Below are positions 30,750-39,775 of a stretch of 64,000 bases of DNA, piece after piece. Position numbers and translations under genes: made by a program. This DNA is from Salegentibacter salinarum. GTDB lineage: Bacteria; Bacteroidota; Bacteroidia; Flavobacteriales; Flavobacteriaceae. Location of the stretch: contig NZ_FUZC01000014.1 in NCBI RefSeq assembly GCF_900168115.1, positions 19,036 to 83,035 of the forward strand, given 5' to 3'. Below the pieces are notes generated by a model, which made no database searches, was not told the origin of the DNA, and saw only the letters and a list, made by a program, of their open reading frames with translations. Positions within the stretch are counted from its first letter, which is position 1; each line of letters opens with the position of its first letter.

Positions 30750-31292
30750 ATGAAATATTTTTTATTTATTGCTGCAATGCTTTTGTCGGTTTTCGGCGTT
30801 AAAGCACAAAATGAACAAATAAATCCATACCAGAAAAACAACGAAATAAAAATTGACGTAATCCAACCCTTACTTAGTGGATCAGTTGAAGCAGTTTACG
30901 AAAGGAATTTCAATCATAAATCATCCTTGGGAATTTCGGGAGTCTATTTGTTTACTGAGAAAATAGATGATGATATGAATTATTCCCTCACACCATATTA
31001 CAGAAGGTATTTTGGGAAAAAATATGCCGCAGGTTTTTTTCTGGAAGGATTTGGAATGTTCAGTTCAATTGACGGCAAAAAAGTCTATGATACTGAGGAG
31101 CGGCTAACATTTACTGAGGGCTCTGATGTATATGATTTATCCCTTGGGATAGGATTAGGAAGTAAATGGATCACCAAAAGCGGATTTATTGTTGAAGCTA
31201 ACTTTGGGTTTGGAAAACAACTTTTTAATGCTGAAAAAACGGATCACAATCAGGTTATTCGCTATGGGATTAAATTAGGTTATCGATTTTAA
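30750..31292 (+). CDS. Outer membrane beta-barrel-like secreted protein (DUF3575-like)
   Basis: A 180-residue exported protein. The signal peptide is MKYFLFIAAMLLSVFGVKAQ with cleavage expected after AQ. The mature part alternates polar and aromatic residues in short strands and ends with the terminal aromatic GYRF typical of outer membrane barrels. The pattern KIDVIQPLLSGSVEAVYERNFN followed by YYRRYFGKK resembles DUF3575 proteins. Function unknown. It precedes a lipoprotein gene by 50 bases and may be co-transcribed with it. Confidence 0.65.
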   Translation: MKYFLFIAAMLLSVFGVKAQNEQINPYQKNNEIKIDVIQPLLSGSVEAVYERNFNHKSSLGISGVYLFTEKIDDDMNYSLTPYYRRYFGKKYAAGFFLEGFGMFSSIDGKKVYDTEERLTFTEGSDVYDLSLGIGLGSKWITKSGFIVEANFGFGKQLFNAEKTDHNQVIRYGIKLGYRF

Positions 31293-31342
31293 AATATATG
31301 TATAGAGAGAGTAGAATAAATAATTATTAAATAAAACTTGAA

Positions 31343-32290
31343 ATGAAAAACAGTAAATTTTCAAAAATATTCGTAGGGTTATTTTTATCTATTGGTATTG
31401 CCTCTTGCAGTAATGATGATGAAGTGTCTACTATACAACCTTCAACCAGCTTAATTGAAATGGAGGCAGAAGGTGGTGAAACAGCAATATCTTTTACTAA
31501 CGGTGATTGGCAAATCGCAGAGGTCATCAACCATAATAGTAATTATAGTATTCAAGGAAACATCTATTCACAAGACGGGGAAGTGATAAGGGTAAATTCA
31601 GTGTTATCTTTAGAAGATCAGGGCAAAATCGAAGCTTTGTGGGATATTAAAGGTTTTGTAATTACCAGAGATACTCCTTCTTCGCTTGAAATTATGTTAA
31701 AAGAAAACAGTTCGAGTGAAGAATTTGGTTTTACCGTAGTGCTAAATTCAGGAGAAGAGGTCAAAGAGATTGATGTATTTCAGAAAAAATCCCAGGGATA
31801 CCGGTTTGATAGCATCGCATACACTTTAAAAGAAGATGATGGTGATTCTCTTTTTGTTAGAAAGGGAACAACTTACACATTCAATGTACTGGAATCCCAG
31901 GAAATTTCAATTTCCCCATATGGAGGGGTTGATATTCATAATCAATCGCATTTTAAAAGCCCTCAAGACGATGCATTTATTTGGTTAAAGAATGATTCTT
32001 TAATGGTTGAAGTTCCCACAGACATTTATCAAAATGAAATTTATTTTAATGGCGATGAAAGGTTGTATAGTGAGTACTCTTCGATAAATCCACACGGTTT
32101 CGAAGAAATGAAATCAGTTTCTATTCCGGCTGGTGAGTCTGAATTTTTCGTTAAACAGGAGTGGCGAAAGCGCAAGGTTTCTTATAGACTTAGCTTAATT
32201 AACAATAGAACCGGGGAAGAAAAAATTATAGAAGGTAGTTGGATTGAGATTGCTCCTACAGGCGGATATTCGATACATTGGGAAGATTAA
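31343..32290 (+). CDS. Predicted lipoprotein, function unknown
   Basis: A 315-residue protein with a lipoprotein signal peptide ending in the lipobox IASC (Cys about residue 22), followed by SNDDE, which fits Bacteroidota lipoprotein export to the cell surface. The mature protein is beta-rich. It starts with a segment (STSLIEMEAEGGETAISFTNGDWQI) like the BACON or Ig-like modules of Bacteroidota surface proteins. I do not recognise a specific family for the rest. Confidence 0.7.
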   Translation: MKNSKFSKIFVGLFLSIGIASCSNDDEVSTIQPSTSLIEMEAEGGETAISFTNGDWQIAEVINHNSNYSIQGNIYSQDGEVIRVNSVLSLEDQGKIEALWDIKGFVITRDTPSSLEIMLKENSSSEEFGFTVVLNSGEEVKEIDVFQKKSQGYRFDSIAYTLKEDDGDSLFVRKGTTYTFNVLESQEISISPYGGVDIHNQSHFKSPQDDAFIWLKNDSLMVEVPTDIYQNEIYFNGDERLYSEYSSINPHGFEEMKSVSIPAGESEFFVKQEWRKRKVSYRLSLINNRTGEEKIIEGSWIEIAPTGGYSIHWED

Positions 32291-32346
32291 AATCAAGATC
32301 GTCCACTGTTTTTATAGTAAGGTCGGAATGCATTTAACAAAAACCA

Positions 32347-32625
32347 ATGAACAATAATCTTCTTAAAGTGGGAGACCAATATATTGTAACTGATTGGAAG
32401 GGAAATGTAAAAACCATCATTGAAACTATGGAAGTTGAAAAAGTTCTTTATAAAAAAATTACGGCAGAATTTGCTGAGATGGAAGGCAAAGCAGATAAGT
32501 CTTTAAACTACTGGAAAAAGTCCACGAAGCTTACTACAAAAGAGAAATGGAACCTCACGGAAGGGTTTTCGATGAAATATGATTATTCTCTGGTAATACT
32601 TCCAATATATTTAAATAATGAATAA
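32347..32625 (+). CDS. Short ASCH-domain-like protein, N-terminally incomplete
   Basis: A 92-residue protein. VGDQYIVTDWKGNVKTIIET and EFAEMEGKADKSLNYWKK resemble the middle and C-terminal part of ASCH domains, in which FAxxEGEGDxSLxxW is the hallmark. ASCH proteins are normally 130-150 residues; the first part (about 45 residues) is not present in any frame upstream, so this gene is probably a 5'-truncated copy. ASCH proteins are thought to bind RNA. Its stop overlaps the start of the acetyltransferase gene by eight bases. Confidence 0.6.
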   Translation: MNNNLLKVGDQYIVTDWKGNVKTIIETMEVEKVLYKKITAEFAEMEGKADKSLNYWKKSTKLTTKEKWNLTEGFSMKYDYSLVILPIYLNNE

Positions 32626-33139
32626 AAGTAAATACATACTAAAAGAAATAGAACAGAGCGATATAAATAATATTCATAAAGGATTATCCAATTCTGAAAT
32701 AACAGAATTTTATGATGTTCATTTTTCAACATTAGAGGAAACAGAAGAACAAATGGAATGGTATCAAAATTTAAAGAAAGAAGGTACGGGAATTTGGTGG
32801 GGAATTTATGATAAAAAAGATAATGAATTTTGTGGTGCTGGAGGTTTTAATGGTTTGGATAAGAACCACCAAAAAGCTGAAATTGGCTTATGGTTATTAA
32901 AAGAATATTGGGGGAAAGAAATTTTTAAAGAAGTAATGCCACAACTATTTGAACAAGGTTTTAAAAACTTAAATTTAAATAGAATAGAAGGTTATGTAGT
33001 AAGTAAAAACACAAAATGCAAAAGCGCTTTAGAGAAAATTAACTTTCAATATGAGGGTACGATGCGAGAATGTGAAATTAAAAACGGAGAAAAAATAAGC
33101 GTAGATTTTTATTCAGTTTTAAAAAGTGAATGGGAATAA
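32618..33139 (+). CDS. GNAT family N-acetyltransferase (RimJ/RimL-like)
   Basis: A 173-residue acetyltransferase. It has the fold marks of the RimJ/RimL branch: an N-terminal LKEIEQSDINNIHKGLS, the beta4 region AEIGLWLLKEYWGKEIFKEV with the acetyl-CoA loop, and a C-terminal SALEKINFQYEGTMRE. The substrate is unknown. Base composition is visibly more AT-rich than the core genes nearby (long A runs), which suggests recent acquisition. It is followed directly by an attC-like palindrome. Confidence 0.8.
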   Translation: MNKSKYILKEIEQSDINNIHKGLSNSEITEFYDVHFSTLEETEEQMEWYQNLKKEGTGIWWGIYDKKDNEFCGAGGFNGLDKNHQKAEIGLWLLKEYWGKEIFKEVMPQLFEQGFKNLNLNRIEGYVVSKNTKCKSALEKINFQYEGTMRECEIKNGEKISVDFYSVLKSEWE

Positions 33140-33148
33140 ATACCCTCT

Positions 33149-33265
33149 ACAACAAAATAACCCCAATTACGGCGGATTCAACTAAGTCCGCATCCACTCG
33201 GATTTGCTATAGCCTGTACCTAAACGAAAATTAACGCATAGGATCCCGTAACTGATTGTTATACG
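33149..33265. repeat. Imperfect palindromic element resembling an integron attC site
   Basis: The outer arms are ATAACCCCAATTACGG (33157-33172) and CCGTAACTGATTGTTAT (33246-33262), which pair with small bulges. Inside, CGGATT (33173-33178) pairs with AGTCCG (33185-33190), and a second CGGATT lies at 33199-33204. The right end GTTATAC (33258-33264) differs by one base from the attC core GTTRRRY. The asymmetric bulges and the position directly after an AT-rich single gene fit a cassette recombination site, but no integrase is in the window. Confidence 0.45.
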
Positions 33266-33325
33266 TATCCCTTGGCAGAAAGTAAAATTAAAACTCAATT
33301 ATTAATTTGAACGATAAATCGTCGC

Positions 33326-34183
33326 ATGAATAAAATCCTTTTAATCTTATTTTTTTTAATAAGTGCATTTAGCTATTCTCAATCTAATATTAAAGGCAAA
33401 GTAATAGATGCAGAAACTAAATCAGAATTACCTTACGCCAATATTGGAATCCAAGGAACAAATATTGGCACCGTTTCGGATAAAAAGGGAGATTTTAATC
33501 TTAATTTAAAGAAAAACCTAAGGCCATATGATACTTTACAGTTTTCATTTCTTGGATATAAAACGAATTTAATTCAAATATCTTCTTTACTAAATAAAGA
33601 AAATGTAGTGGAAATGATACCACAATCAGATCAACTCACCGAAGTTATTATTCCGAGTAAAAAACCAAAAGAAAAAACAATAGGAAGAAGCCATATTGGT
33701 ACGGGAACATTATGGTTTAATTTTTATAGTGCAGGTGAAGTACAAGATGACAAATTGGGTACAGAAGCAGGGATGAAATTTAATTTGAACGGTGACTATA
33801 GGCTGAAAAGTTTAAATTTTTATGTTGGAAGTAATCAATATAATTCTGTAAAGTTTAGGTTAAATATCTATAGATTAGCTAATAATGAGCCCACTGAATT
33901 ACTTAATAGAGAAGACATTATTTTTGATGTTGGAGATATTCAGTCAGATTGGTTTAAAGTTGATTTAGATACTTATAATATTTATTTAAAAGAAGAATTA
34001 GGTAGTTTCGCCGTTACTATTCAATGGTTAGAAAGTATAAAGAAAGCTCCAGATAGTAAGTTTTTCGCGATTCCTTTAGGTATTAATCCTTTGGATACAA
34101 AATATTTTAGGGAAAAAGGAATGTCTACATGGGAATCATCAAATCATAATTTGAGCTTTTATTTGGAAGTTGATCGTTATTGA
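33326..34183 (+). CDS. Secreted carboxypeptidase-regulatory-like domain protein
   Basis: A 285-residue exported protein. A signal peptide (about 1-18, ending FSYSQ) precedes a carboxypeptidase D regulatory-like domain (about 20-95: GKVIDAETKSELPYANIGI ... NIGTVSDKKGDFNL). That beta-sandwich module is common in Bacteroidota surface proteins and at the N terminus of TonB-dependent receptors. The rest (about 110-285) is beta-rich, with no recognised family and no receptor barrel. Codon use is AT-rich like its neighbours. Confidence 0.75.
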   Translation: MNKILLILFFLISAFSYSQSNIKGKVIDAETKSELPYANIGIQGTNIGTVSDKKGDFNLNLKKNLRPYDTLQFSFLGYKTNLIQISSLLNKENVVEMIPQSDQLTEVIIPSKKPKEKTIGRSHIGTGTLWFNFYSAGEVQDDKLGTEAGMKFNLNGDYRLKSLNFYVGSNQYNSVKFRLNIYRLANNEPTELLNREDIIFDVGDIQSDWFKVDLDTYNIYLKEELGSFAVTIQWLESIKKAPDSKFFAIPLGINPLDTKYFREKGMSTWESSNHNLSFYLEVDRY

Positions 34184-34605
34184 AAAGGTGTTTCCATTGA
34201 TGAGAAGTAAATCTAATGGACAAAACACTGTTATCGCGGAATACCAAATTACTGATTAGTACTAAACTATAGATCTAACTGAATTTCTTAGTATTTTTTC
34301 GAGAAATAAGGTAAAAATCACTGTATTTTTCGAAATTTTACTAAAGTTGAGTTTAAGCGAATTTATAAAAGAGCGATTGTCCTTCGAGAAATATACTTTT
34401 ACCTGGAATGAATTAGTTGAAAGCACATCCGGTAAATCGGAATCCTTGATATGTAATGATCTCTAATATGTCGTGGGAAATGGTGATATTGTTTTTTAAG
34501 GGCATAAGTTTTAAATGATTATTCCGCCCAGATATTCCTAGTAGGACGATCGCCTAGTGCTACTTTTAAAACACGCATCCTTTTTTCCTTAAATCTAAAT
34601 TAGAA
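34184..34605. other. Intergenic region downstream of trkH
   Basis: About 420 bases between the stop at 34183 and the trkH stop. I see no gene, no clean terminator and no repeat that I recognise. Confidence 0.4.
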
Positions 34606-36102
34606 TCACCTATTCCTCCAGAAAAATGGAGTTAACAGGATTAGAACCGTAAAGAGTTCTAACCTTCCTATGAGCATTAAAAATGCGCACCACCATTTAC
34701 CAATAGGTGGAAGAATGTCAAAATTATTCACCGGCCCTAATGCGCCAAAGGCAGGGCCGATATTCCCAAGGGAAGAGGCTGCACCACCAATAGCTGTTTC
34801 AAAATCAAGCCCCAGGCCTCCCAGAACCACAGAGCCAATAATAAAAGAAAGCATATAAAGAATAAAAAAGCCAAGAATATTAAAGGTTACACCTTTTCCA
34901 ATAGATTTTCCGTTAAATCGTACCGGAAGGATTGCGTTGGGGTGTAAAGCACGTTTAAATTCTATCCCACCGTTTCTAATCATTATAATGTGACGCATCA
35001 CTTTAACCCCACCCGAAGTTGACCCGGCAGAGCCCCCCAAAAAGAACATACCGAAGAAGAGAATAGTAAGAAAGGGGGTCCACATAGTATAATCGGCGGT
35101 AACAAAACCTGTGGTAGTTATAATCGCTAAAACCTGGAAAAGAGCGTGTCTAAACGCACTTTCAGCATCTCCCCAAACCATGGGGTGGTCTATTTGTGAA
35201 AGCGCAACATCGGCTTCAAAATAAATAAATGCAGAAGCTACTACTGTGAATATTGCTATAAAAAAGAAATACCATTTAAATTCATCGTCGTGCAGTACTT
35301 TTTGAACCCGACCTTTAAAACTGTAATAACTTAAAACGAAATTGGTCCCTGCTAAAAACATAAAAAGCATGATGATATACTGAATAATAGGCCTGTCGTT
35401 CCAATAAGCTACACTAATATTTTTTGTTGAAAAGCCGCCGGTAGAAAGTGTACTTAAAGAATGGTTTATTGCATCAAAAAAGCTCATTCCAGCTACTTTC
35501 AGCAAAATTGTTTCAGCAACGGTATAGCTCACGTAGATTAACCAAAGACGCTTGGCGGTATCGGTAATTCTGGGCTTTAACTTATCGGCACTTGGCCCAG
35601 GCGCTTCAGCAGCAAACAGCTGCATCCCTCCTATTCCCAGTAAAGGTAAAATTGCAATGGCTAAGACTATAATTCCCATCCCGCCAATCCAATGGGTTAA
35701 ACTTCGCCAGAAAAGGATTCCTTTAGGAATAGATTCAATATCATTTAAAACCGACGCCCCCGTGGTGGTATACCCAGACATGGTTTCAAAAAAAGCATCG
35801 GTAAATGCAGGGATAGATTCGCTTAAAACGTAAGGCAATGTTCCGCTTAAAGCCATAAAAATCCAGCCAAAGGTTACAATTATATAACCTTCCCGTTTTT
35901 TCACTTCCTTGCGGTGGCCCCTGGTAGTAAACATTAGTAACACTCCAAGAAAAAGGGTGGTAAAAGCAGCTGCAAGAATATGCACCGTGACCCCATCTTC
36001 ATAAAACCAGCTCACTAACACCGCCAAAAGCATAAAACCACCGTTGCATAAAAGCAACAGCCCCATAACGTGCAGAATAATCTGGTGATTAAGTCTTGGC
36101 AT
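34606..36102 (-). CDS. trkH: Trk-type potassium uptake transmembrane protein
   Basis: A 498-residue K+ channel-like subunit with four pore-loop repeats. The selectivity-filter glycines are in TTTGASVL, LSTGGFST, TTTGFVTAD and LGNIGPAFG. Ten or more hydrophobic segments are seen. It works with the cytosolic NAD-binding ring protein TrkA, which is encoded immediately upstream; the trkA stop and trkH start share one base (TAATG), so translation is probably coupled. Length fits the TrkH family. Confidence 0.95.
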   Translation of the reverse strand: MPRLNHQIILHVMGLLLLCNGGFMLLAVLVSWFYEDGVTVHILAAAFTTLFLGVLLMFTTRGHRKEVKKREGYIIVTFGWIFMALSGTLPYVLSESIPAFTDAFFETMSGYTTTGASVLNDIESIPKGILFWRSLTHWIGGMGIIVLAIAILPLLGIGGMQLFAAEAPGPSADKLKPRITDTAKRLWLIYVSYTVAETILLKVAGMSFFDAINHSLSTLSTGGFSTKNISVAYWNDRPIIQYIIMLFMFLAGTNFVLSYYSFKGRVQKVLHDDEFKWYFFFIAIFTVVASAFIYFEADVALSQIDHPMVWGDAESAFRHALFQVLAIITTTGFVTADYTMWTPFLTILFFGMFFLGGSAGSTSGGVKVMRHIIMIRNGGIEFKRALHPNAILPVRFNGKSIGKGVTFNILGFFILYMLSFIIGSVVLGGLGLDFETAIGGAASSLGNIGPAFGALGPVNNFDILPPIGKWWCAFLMLIGRLELFTVLILLTPFFWRNR

Positions 36103-37451
36103 TAGAGAAAGAGTTTTTCAACCTTTTTAATAGATCTTGGCAAGCAACACACCACAATACGATCTCCCCGGGTGATGGTAAAATCTCCCAGGGCAATAAT
36201 TCCCTCGCCATCTCTTATGATTCCTCCAATAATTGCCGATCTTGGGAAATCAAGATTCTTAATTTTCTTATTGCAAACCTGTGAATTTGGTTTCACAATA
36301 AATTCAAGTAACTCGGCATTCATGTTATTGATCTTGGTCATTGCCACCACTTCCCCTTTTCTCACATATCTAAAAATATTATTTGCGGCAAGAAGTTTTT
36401 TATTGATCAAAGTATCAATCCCAATGGAATGACTTAGCTGGTAATAATCCATATTCTCTACCAAAGAGATTGTTTTTTTTACACTCTTGGATTTCGCAAC
36501 CAGGCAGGACATAATGTTGGTTTCAGAATTACCCGTCACGGCAATAAATGCATCCATATCATGCACATTTTCTTCTTCCAGTAATTCTACGTTTCTACCG
36601 TCGCCATGAATGATTAGCGCATTGGGGAGTTCATCGGCAAGATCGTAAGCTTTCTCTTTATCGCTCTCTACCAGTTTTACGTGAAAGTTATTTCTGCAAA
36701 GGTCCCTCGCTGTTTTTTTACCAATTTTACTTCCGCCCAAAATCATTACATTTTTTATGGCATGTTTGGTTTTACCGGTAAGTTTATAAAGGTTTTCCAC
36801 GCCGCTTTTAAGCGTAATAAAATTTACCTGGTCTCCTTCTTTAAATTGAGTATCACCACGTGGAATAAGAGTATATTGAGTACCATAACGCTGTATAGCG
36901 ATTGGCACAAAATTGAGATCGGGGAAAATATTGGCTGCTTCTTTTACCGTTTTACCTACAAACAAAGCATTTCGGGACAGGCTGAGGCCTATCATTGTTA
37001 AAGCGCCGTTTTCAAATTCATAGCTATCGTTAAATGCCGACTGATTCAGCAATAAAGCAATTTCTCTTGCCGCTAGGGCTTCAGGAGAAATTAATTCGTC
37101 TATTCCAAAACTGGTAAAACCTATCTCCTCTTTATTTTCAAGAAATTCGGTATTAGAAATACGGGCAATGGTTCTTTTAGCTCCCAATTGTTTTGCCAGT
37201 ACACAACAGGTAATATTAGTAGCTTCGCTGGAAGTCACGCTTATAAGCATATCTACATGCTTGACCTGTGCATCTTTTAAAATTGAAATTGAGGTTGCAT
37301 CTCCTTTTATTGTTCTAATATCTAGATGCGTATCAGCATAAGTAAGATTATCCCGGCTGGTATCAATAAGTGTGATATCCTGGGACTCAAAAGAAAGCAA
37401 TTTTGCCAAATGAAAGCCGACTTCACCTGCTCCGGCAATAATTATCTTCAT
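36102..37451 (-). CDS. trkA: Trk system potassium transporter regulatory subunit
   Basis: A 449-residue cytosolic regulator of K+ uptake with two RCK units: TrkA_N (Rossmann, MKIIIAGAGEVGFHLAKLL), TrkA_C, then a second TrkA_N (NVMILGGSKIGKKTARDL) and TrkA_C. The start ATG at 37451 places the GAGEVG dinucleotide-binding motif at the N terminus; an open frame ten codons longer lacks conserved residues. The first gene of the trkA-trkH pair. Confidence 0.95.
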   Translation of the reverse strand: MKIIIAGAGEVGFHLAKLLSFESQDITLIDTSRDNLTYADTHLDIRTIKGDATSISILKDAQVKHVDMLISVTSSEATNITCCVLAKQLGAKRTIARISNTEFLENKEEIGFTSFGIDELISPEALAAREIALLLNQSAFNDSYEFENGALTMIGLSLSRNALFVGKTVKEAANIFPDLNFVPIAIQRYGTQYTLIPRGDTQFKEGDQVNFITLKSGVENLYKLTGKTKHAIKNVMILGGSKIGKKTARDLCRNNFHVKLVESDKEKAYDLADELPNALIIHGDGRNVELLEEENVHDMDAFIAVTGNSETNIMSCLVAKSKSVKKTISLVENMDYYQLSHSIGIDTLINKKLLAANNIFRYVRKGEVVAMTKINNMNAELLEFIVKPNSQVCNKKIKNLDFPRSAIIGGIIRDGEGIIALGDFTITRGDRIVVCCLPRSIKKVEKLFL

Positions 37452-37538
37452 ATAACAGCTTGAAATTGAAAAGAAGAACAAAGGTACAGTATTTTAGACA
37501 AACCCAAAACCAAAGCATAGATCAACAAATTCTAAAAG

Positions 37539-37572
37539 TTTCAACCTCAATTATTTCATATCGTGTATCTTT
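37539..37572 (+). promoter_or_regulatory. Promoter of the ubiE gene
   Basis: TTTC (37539-37542) and TATCTTTG (37565-37572) with a 22-base spacer match the Bacteroidota promoter pattern; the ubiE ATG is at 37590. Confidence 0.6.
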
Positions 37573-37589
37573 GACCCAAAATTGTTATT

Positions 37590-38318
37590 ATGAGTAAAAA
37601 GGTTACTCCTTATCAGGACTCCGGTCTTAATAAGAAAAAACAGGTGGAACAGATGTTTGATAAAATATCTGGTAATTACGACGGGCTAAATCGGGTAATC
37701 TCTATGGGAACCGATGTTAAATGGCGCAAAAAGGTAATTGCACTGGTTAAAGCCCAGCAGCCAAAATCCGTTTTAGATATTGCCACGGGTACGGGAGACC
37801 TTGCCATACAAATGGCAGATATTAATGCTGAAAAAATAGTTGGTCTTGATCTTTCGGAAGGCATGCTGAAAGTAGGCCGAAAGAAAATTGCGGCAAAACA
37901 GTTAACCGATAAAATTGAAATGGTCCAGGGAGACTCTGAAGCATTACCTTTTGAAAATAACTCTTTTGATGCCATAACCGTCGCCTTTGGTGTTCGTAAT
38001 TTTGAAAATTTAGAAAAAGGATTATCTGAAATTCAAAGGGTTCTAAAACCCGGCGGAATTTTTGTAGTTTTGGAGACTTCTGTCCCTACCAGATTTCCGT
38101 TCAAACAAGGTTATAAATTATACTCCGGCTATATGTTGCCCCTCATTGGGCGGGTATTTTCTAAAGACCGCGAAGCTTACTCCTACTTAAGTAAAAGTGC
38201 CGCTGCATTTCCTTATGGAGAAACTTTCAACAATATTTTAAAGAAAACGGGGTTTATAGATGTAGAAGACAAACCTCAAACATTTGGGGTTGCCACCATT
38301 TACACGGCTTCAAAATAA
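37590..38318 (+). CDS. ubiE: Demethylmenaquinone methyltransferase
   Basis: A 242-residue SAM-dependent methyltransferase (UbiE/MenG) for the last step of menaquinone synthesis. Signatures: [25 protein letters not shown] N terminus, SAM motif [15 protein letters not shown], and the family motif [13 protein letters not shown]. Bacteroidota use menaquinone, the electron acceptor of the Na+-NQR encoded earlier in this window. porT follows five bases downstream, an arrangement seen in other Flavobacteriaceae. Confidence 0.95.
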   Translation: MSKKVTPYQDSGLNKKKQVEQMFDKISGNYDGLNRVISMGTDVKWRKKVIALVKAQQPKSVLDIATGTGDLAIQMADINAEKIVGLDLSEGMLKVGRKKIAAKQLTDKIEMVQGDSEALPFENNSFDAITVAFGVRNFENLEKGLSEIQRVLKPGGIFVVLETSVPTRFPFKQGYKLYSGYMLPLIGRVFSKDREAYSYLSKSAAAFPYGETFNNILKKTGFIDVEDKPQTFGVATIYTASK

Positions 38319-38322
38319 AACT

Positions 38323-38985
38323 ATGAAGAAATTTTTTGTTATTGTCTTACTTTTTTGCGTTCAGTTTGGTTATGCGCAAATTTTTGGAGGAGACAAAATT
38401 ATAAACAACGAGAACTTTGATAAGCAACGTTGGTCCTGGGGCTACTACCTGGGATTTAATACCTACGATTTTAAATTTAAATATAATGATGAAATAACTT
38501 CTAACGGGAACGATCTCATCATTGAAAAAACTATGGGCTTCAATGTTGGTCTGGTCGGTAATTTACGACTTAACAATAATTTAGACCTTCGTCTTGAACC
38601 GGGAGTTACGTTTAATACCCGTAATTTCAGACCTCCCTACAGTCAGGATATCGAAGAAGTAAATTCTACTTATGTCCATATACCATTACTGTTAAAATTT
38701 TCAGCCGATAGGCATAATAACTTTAAGCCTTTTGTAGTTGGCGGTTTATCTACATCTATAAATCTCTCAAGTAACGAAAATAACCCAGATGTAGATACGC
38801 GTTTAAAAACCAACAACTATCATTATGAAGTGGGACTGGGAATAGATCTTTATCTCTATTATTTTAAATTTTCCCCTTCTATTAGAGGAGTTTTTACTAT
38901 AAATAATGAAATGGTGGAAACTCAATATCAGGTTGTAGATGCCATGCGTTCACAAGCCGTGTTCCTTAATTTTACATTTCAATAG
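38323..38985 (+). CDS. porT: Type IX secretion outer membrane protein PorT (SprT)
   Basis: A 220-residue outer membrane beta-barrel protein required for type IX secretion in Porphyromonas and Flavobacterium. The ATG at 38323 gives a signal peptide MKKFFVIVLLFCVQFGYAQ. The barrel strands include YYLGFNTYDFKFKYN and LRLEPGVTFNTRNF, and the protein ends with FLNFTFQ. An open frame 13 codons longer overlaps ubiE and is not used. Position directly after ubiE supports the assignment. Confidence 0.88.
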   Translation: MKKFFVIVLLFCVQFGYAQIFGGDKIINNENFDKQRWSWGYYLGFNTYDFKFKYNDEITSNGNDLIIEKTMGFNVGLVGNLRLNNNLDLRLEPGVTFNTRNFRPPYSQDIEEVNSTYVHIPLLLKFSADRHNNFKPFVVGGLSTSINLSSNENNPDVDTRLKTNNYHYEVGLGIDLYLYYFKFSPSIRGVFTINNEMVETQYQVVDAMRSQAVFLNFTFQ

Positions 38986-39009
38986 AATAACAATACATTT
39001 CTAAAAGAA

Positions 39010-39744
39010 TTAGCGTGTAAAATCCTTACGCTTAAATTCACTTAAAAGAATTGCGGTGGCGGTTGCCACGTTTAGGCTTTCGGTTTCTTTAAGTTCCCCA
39101 AAACGCGGAATGCTTATCTTCTTTTGTATTAATTCTTCGATTTCAGCTGATATCCCATTGGCTTCATTACCCATTACCAGGATGGCTTTTTCTTCGGTTT
39201 TACTTTTATAAATATTCTCCCCTTCCATAAAAGCACCATATACCGGTAGTTCAGAATTTTCAAGAAAAGTTTTTAAATCGCAGTACGAAATATTCACCCT
39301 GGCCAAAGATCCCATCGTGGCCTGCACCACTTTCGGGTTAAAACAATCTACCGAATCCTGAGAACAAACCAGGTTTGTTATTCCGAACCAATCGCAAAGC
39401 CTAATAATGGTTCCTAAATTTCCGGGATCGCGAACACCATCTAAAGCAAGTGTGAGAATGTTTTCCCTACTAATTTTTTCTTCCGGAATTTCAAACAATG
39501 CCAAAGCAGTCTGCGGAGTTTTAAGAAAACTGATCTTCTTAAGTTCGCGCTCCTCAATTTTCTGAATTTCATCAGGTTTAAGCCCAAAATCTGCATCTAA
39601 AGTAAAGAGCCGGTTTAGTTTAAAGTTCGAATTTATAAGCTCGTTAATTAGCTTAAAACCTTCGGCCACAAAAAGTCCGTGTTTATAACGGTATTTTTTT
39701 TGTGCAAGACTGGTTATTAACTTAATTTGGCTTTTACTAACCAT
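39010..39744 (-). CDS. TrmH/SpoU family RNA methyltransferase
   Basis: A 244-residue knotted methyltransferase for ribose 2'-O methylation of RNA. It has an N-terminal L30e-like substrate-binding part (about 1-95, FVAEGFKLINELI) and a SPOUT domain with the three motifs DGVRDPGNLGTIIRLCDW, LVMGNEANGIS and SLNVATATAILLSEF. The start is set at the ATG at 39744, where the family N terminus begins (VSKSQIKLITSLAQKKYR); the longer frame overlaps the divergent gene. The target (23S rRNA or tRNA) is not determined. Confidence 0.88.
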   Translation of the reverse strand: MVSKSQIKLITSLAQKKYRYKHGLFVAEGFKLINELINSNFKLNRLFTLDADFGLKPDEIQKIEERELKKISFLKTPQTALALFEIPEEKISRENILTLALDGVRDPGNLGTIIRLCDWFGITNLVCSQDSVDCFNPKVVQATMGSLARVNISYCDLKTFLENSELPVYGAFMEGENIYKSKTEEKAILVMGNEANGISAEIEELIQKKISIPRFGELKETESLNVATATAILLSEFKRKDFTR

Positions 39745-39775
39745 ACAAAAAATGTAATTTTGATCTCTTAAAAAT

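Noticed and set aside
33149..33265. Palindrome considered as an insertion sequence with terminal repeats
   Set aside because: No transposase, no target duplication and only about 115 bases long; the asymmetric stem fits a folded recombination site better.
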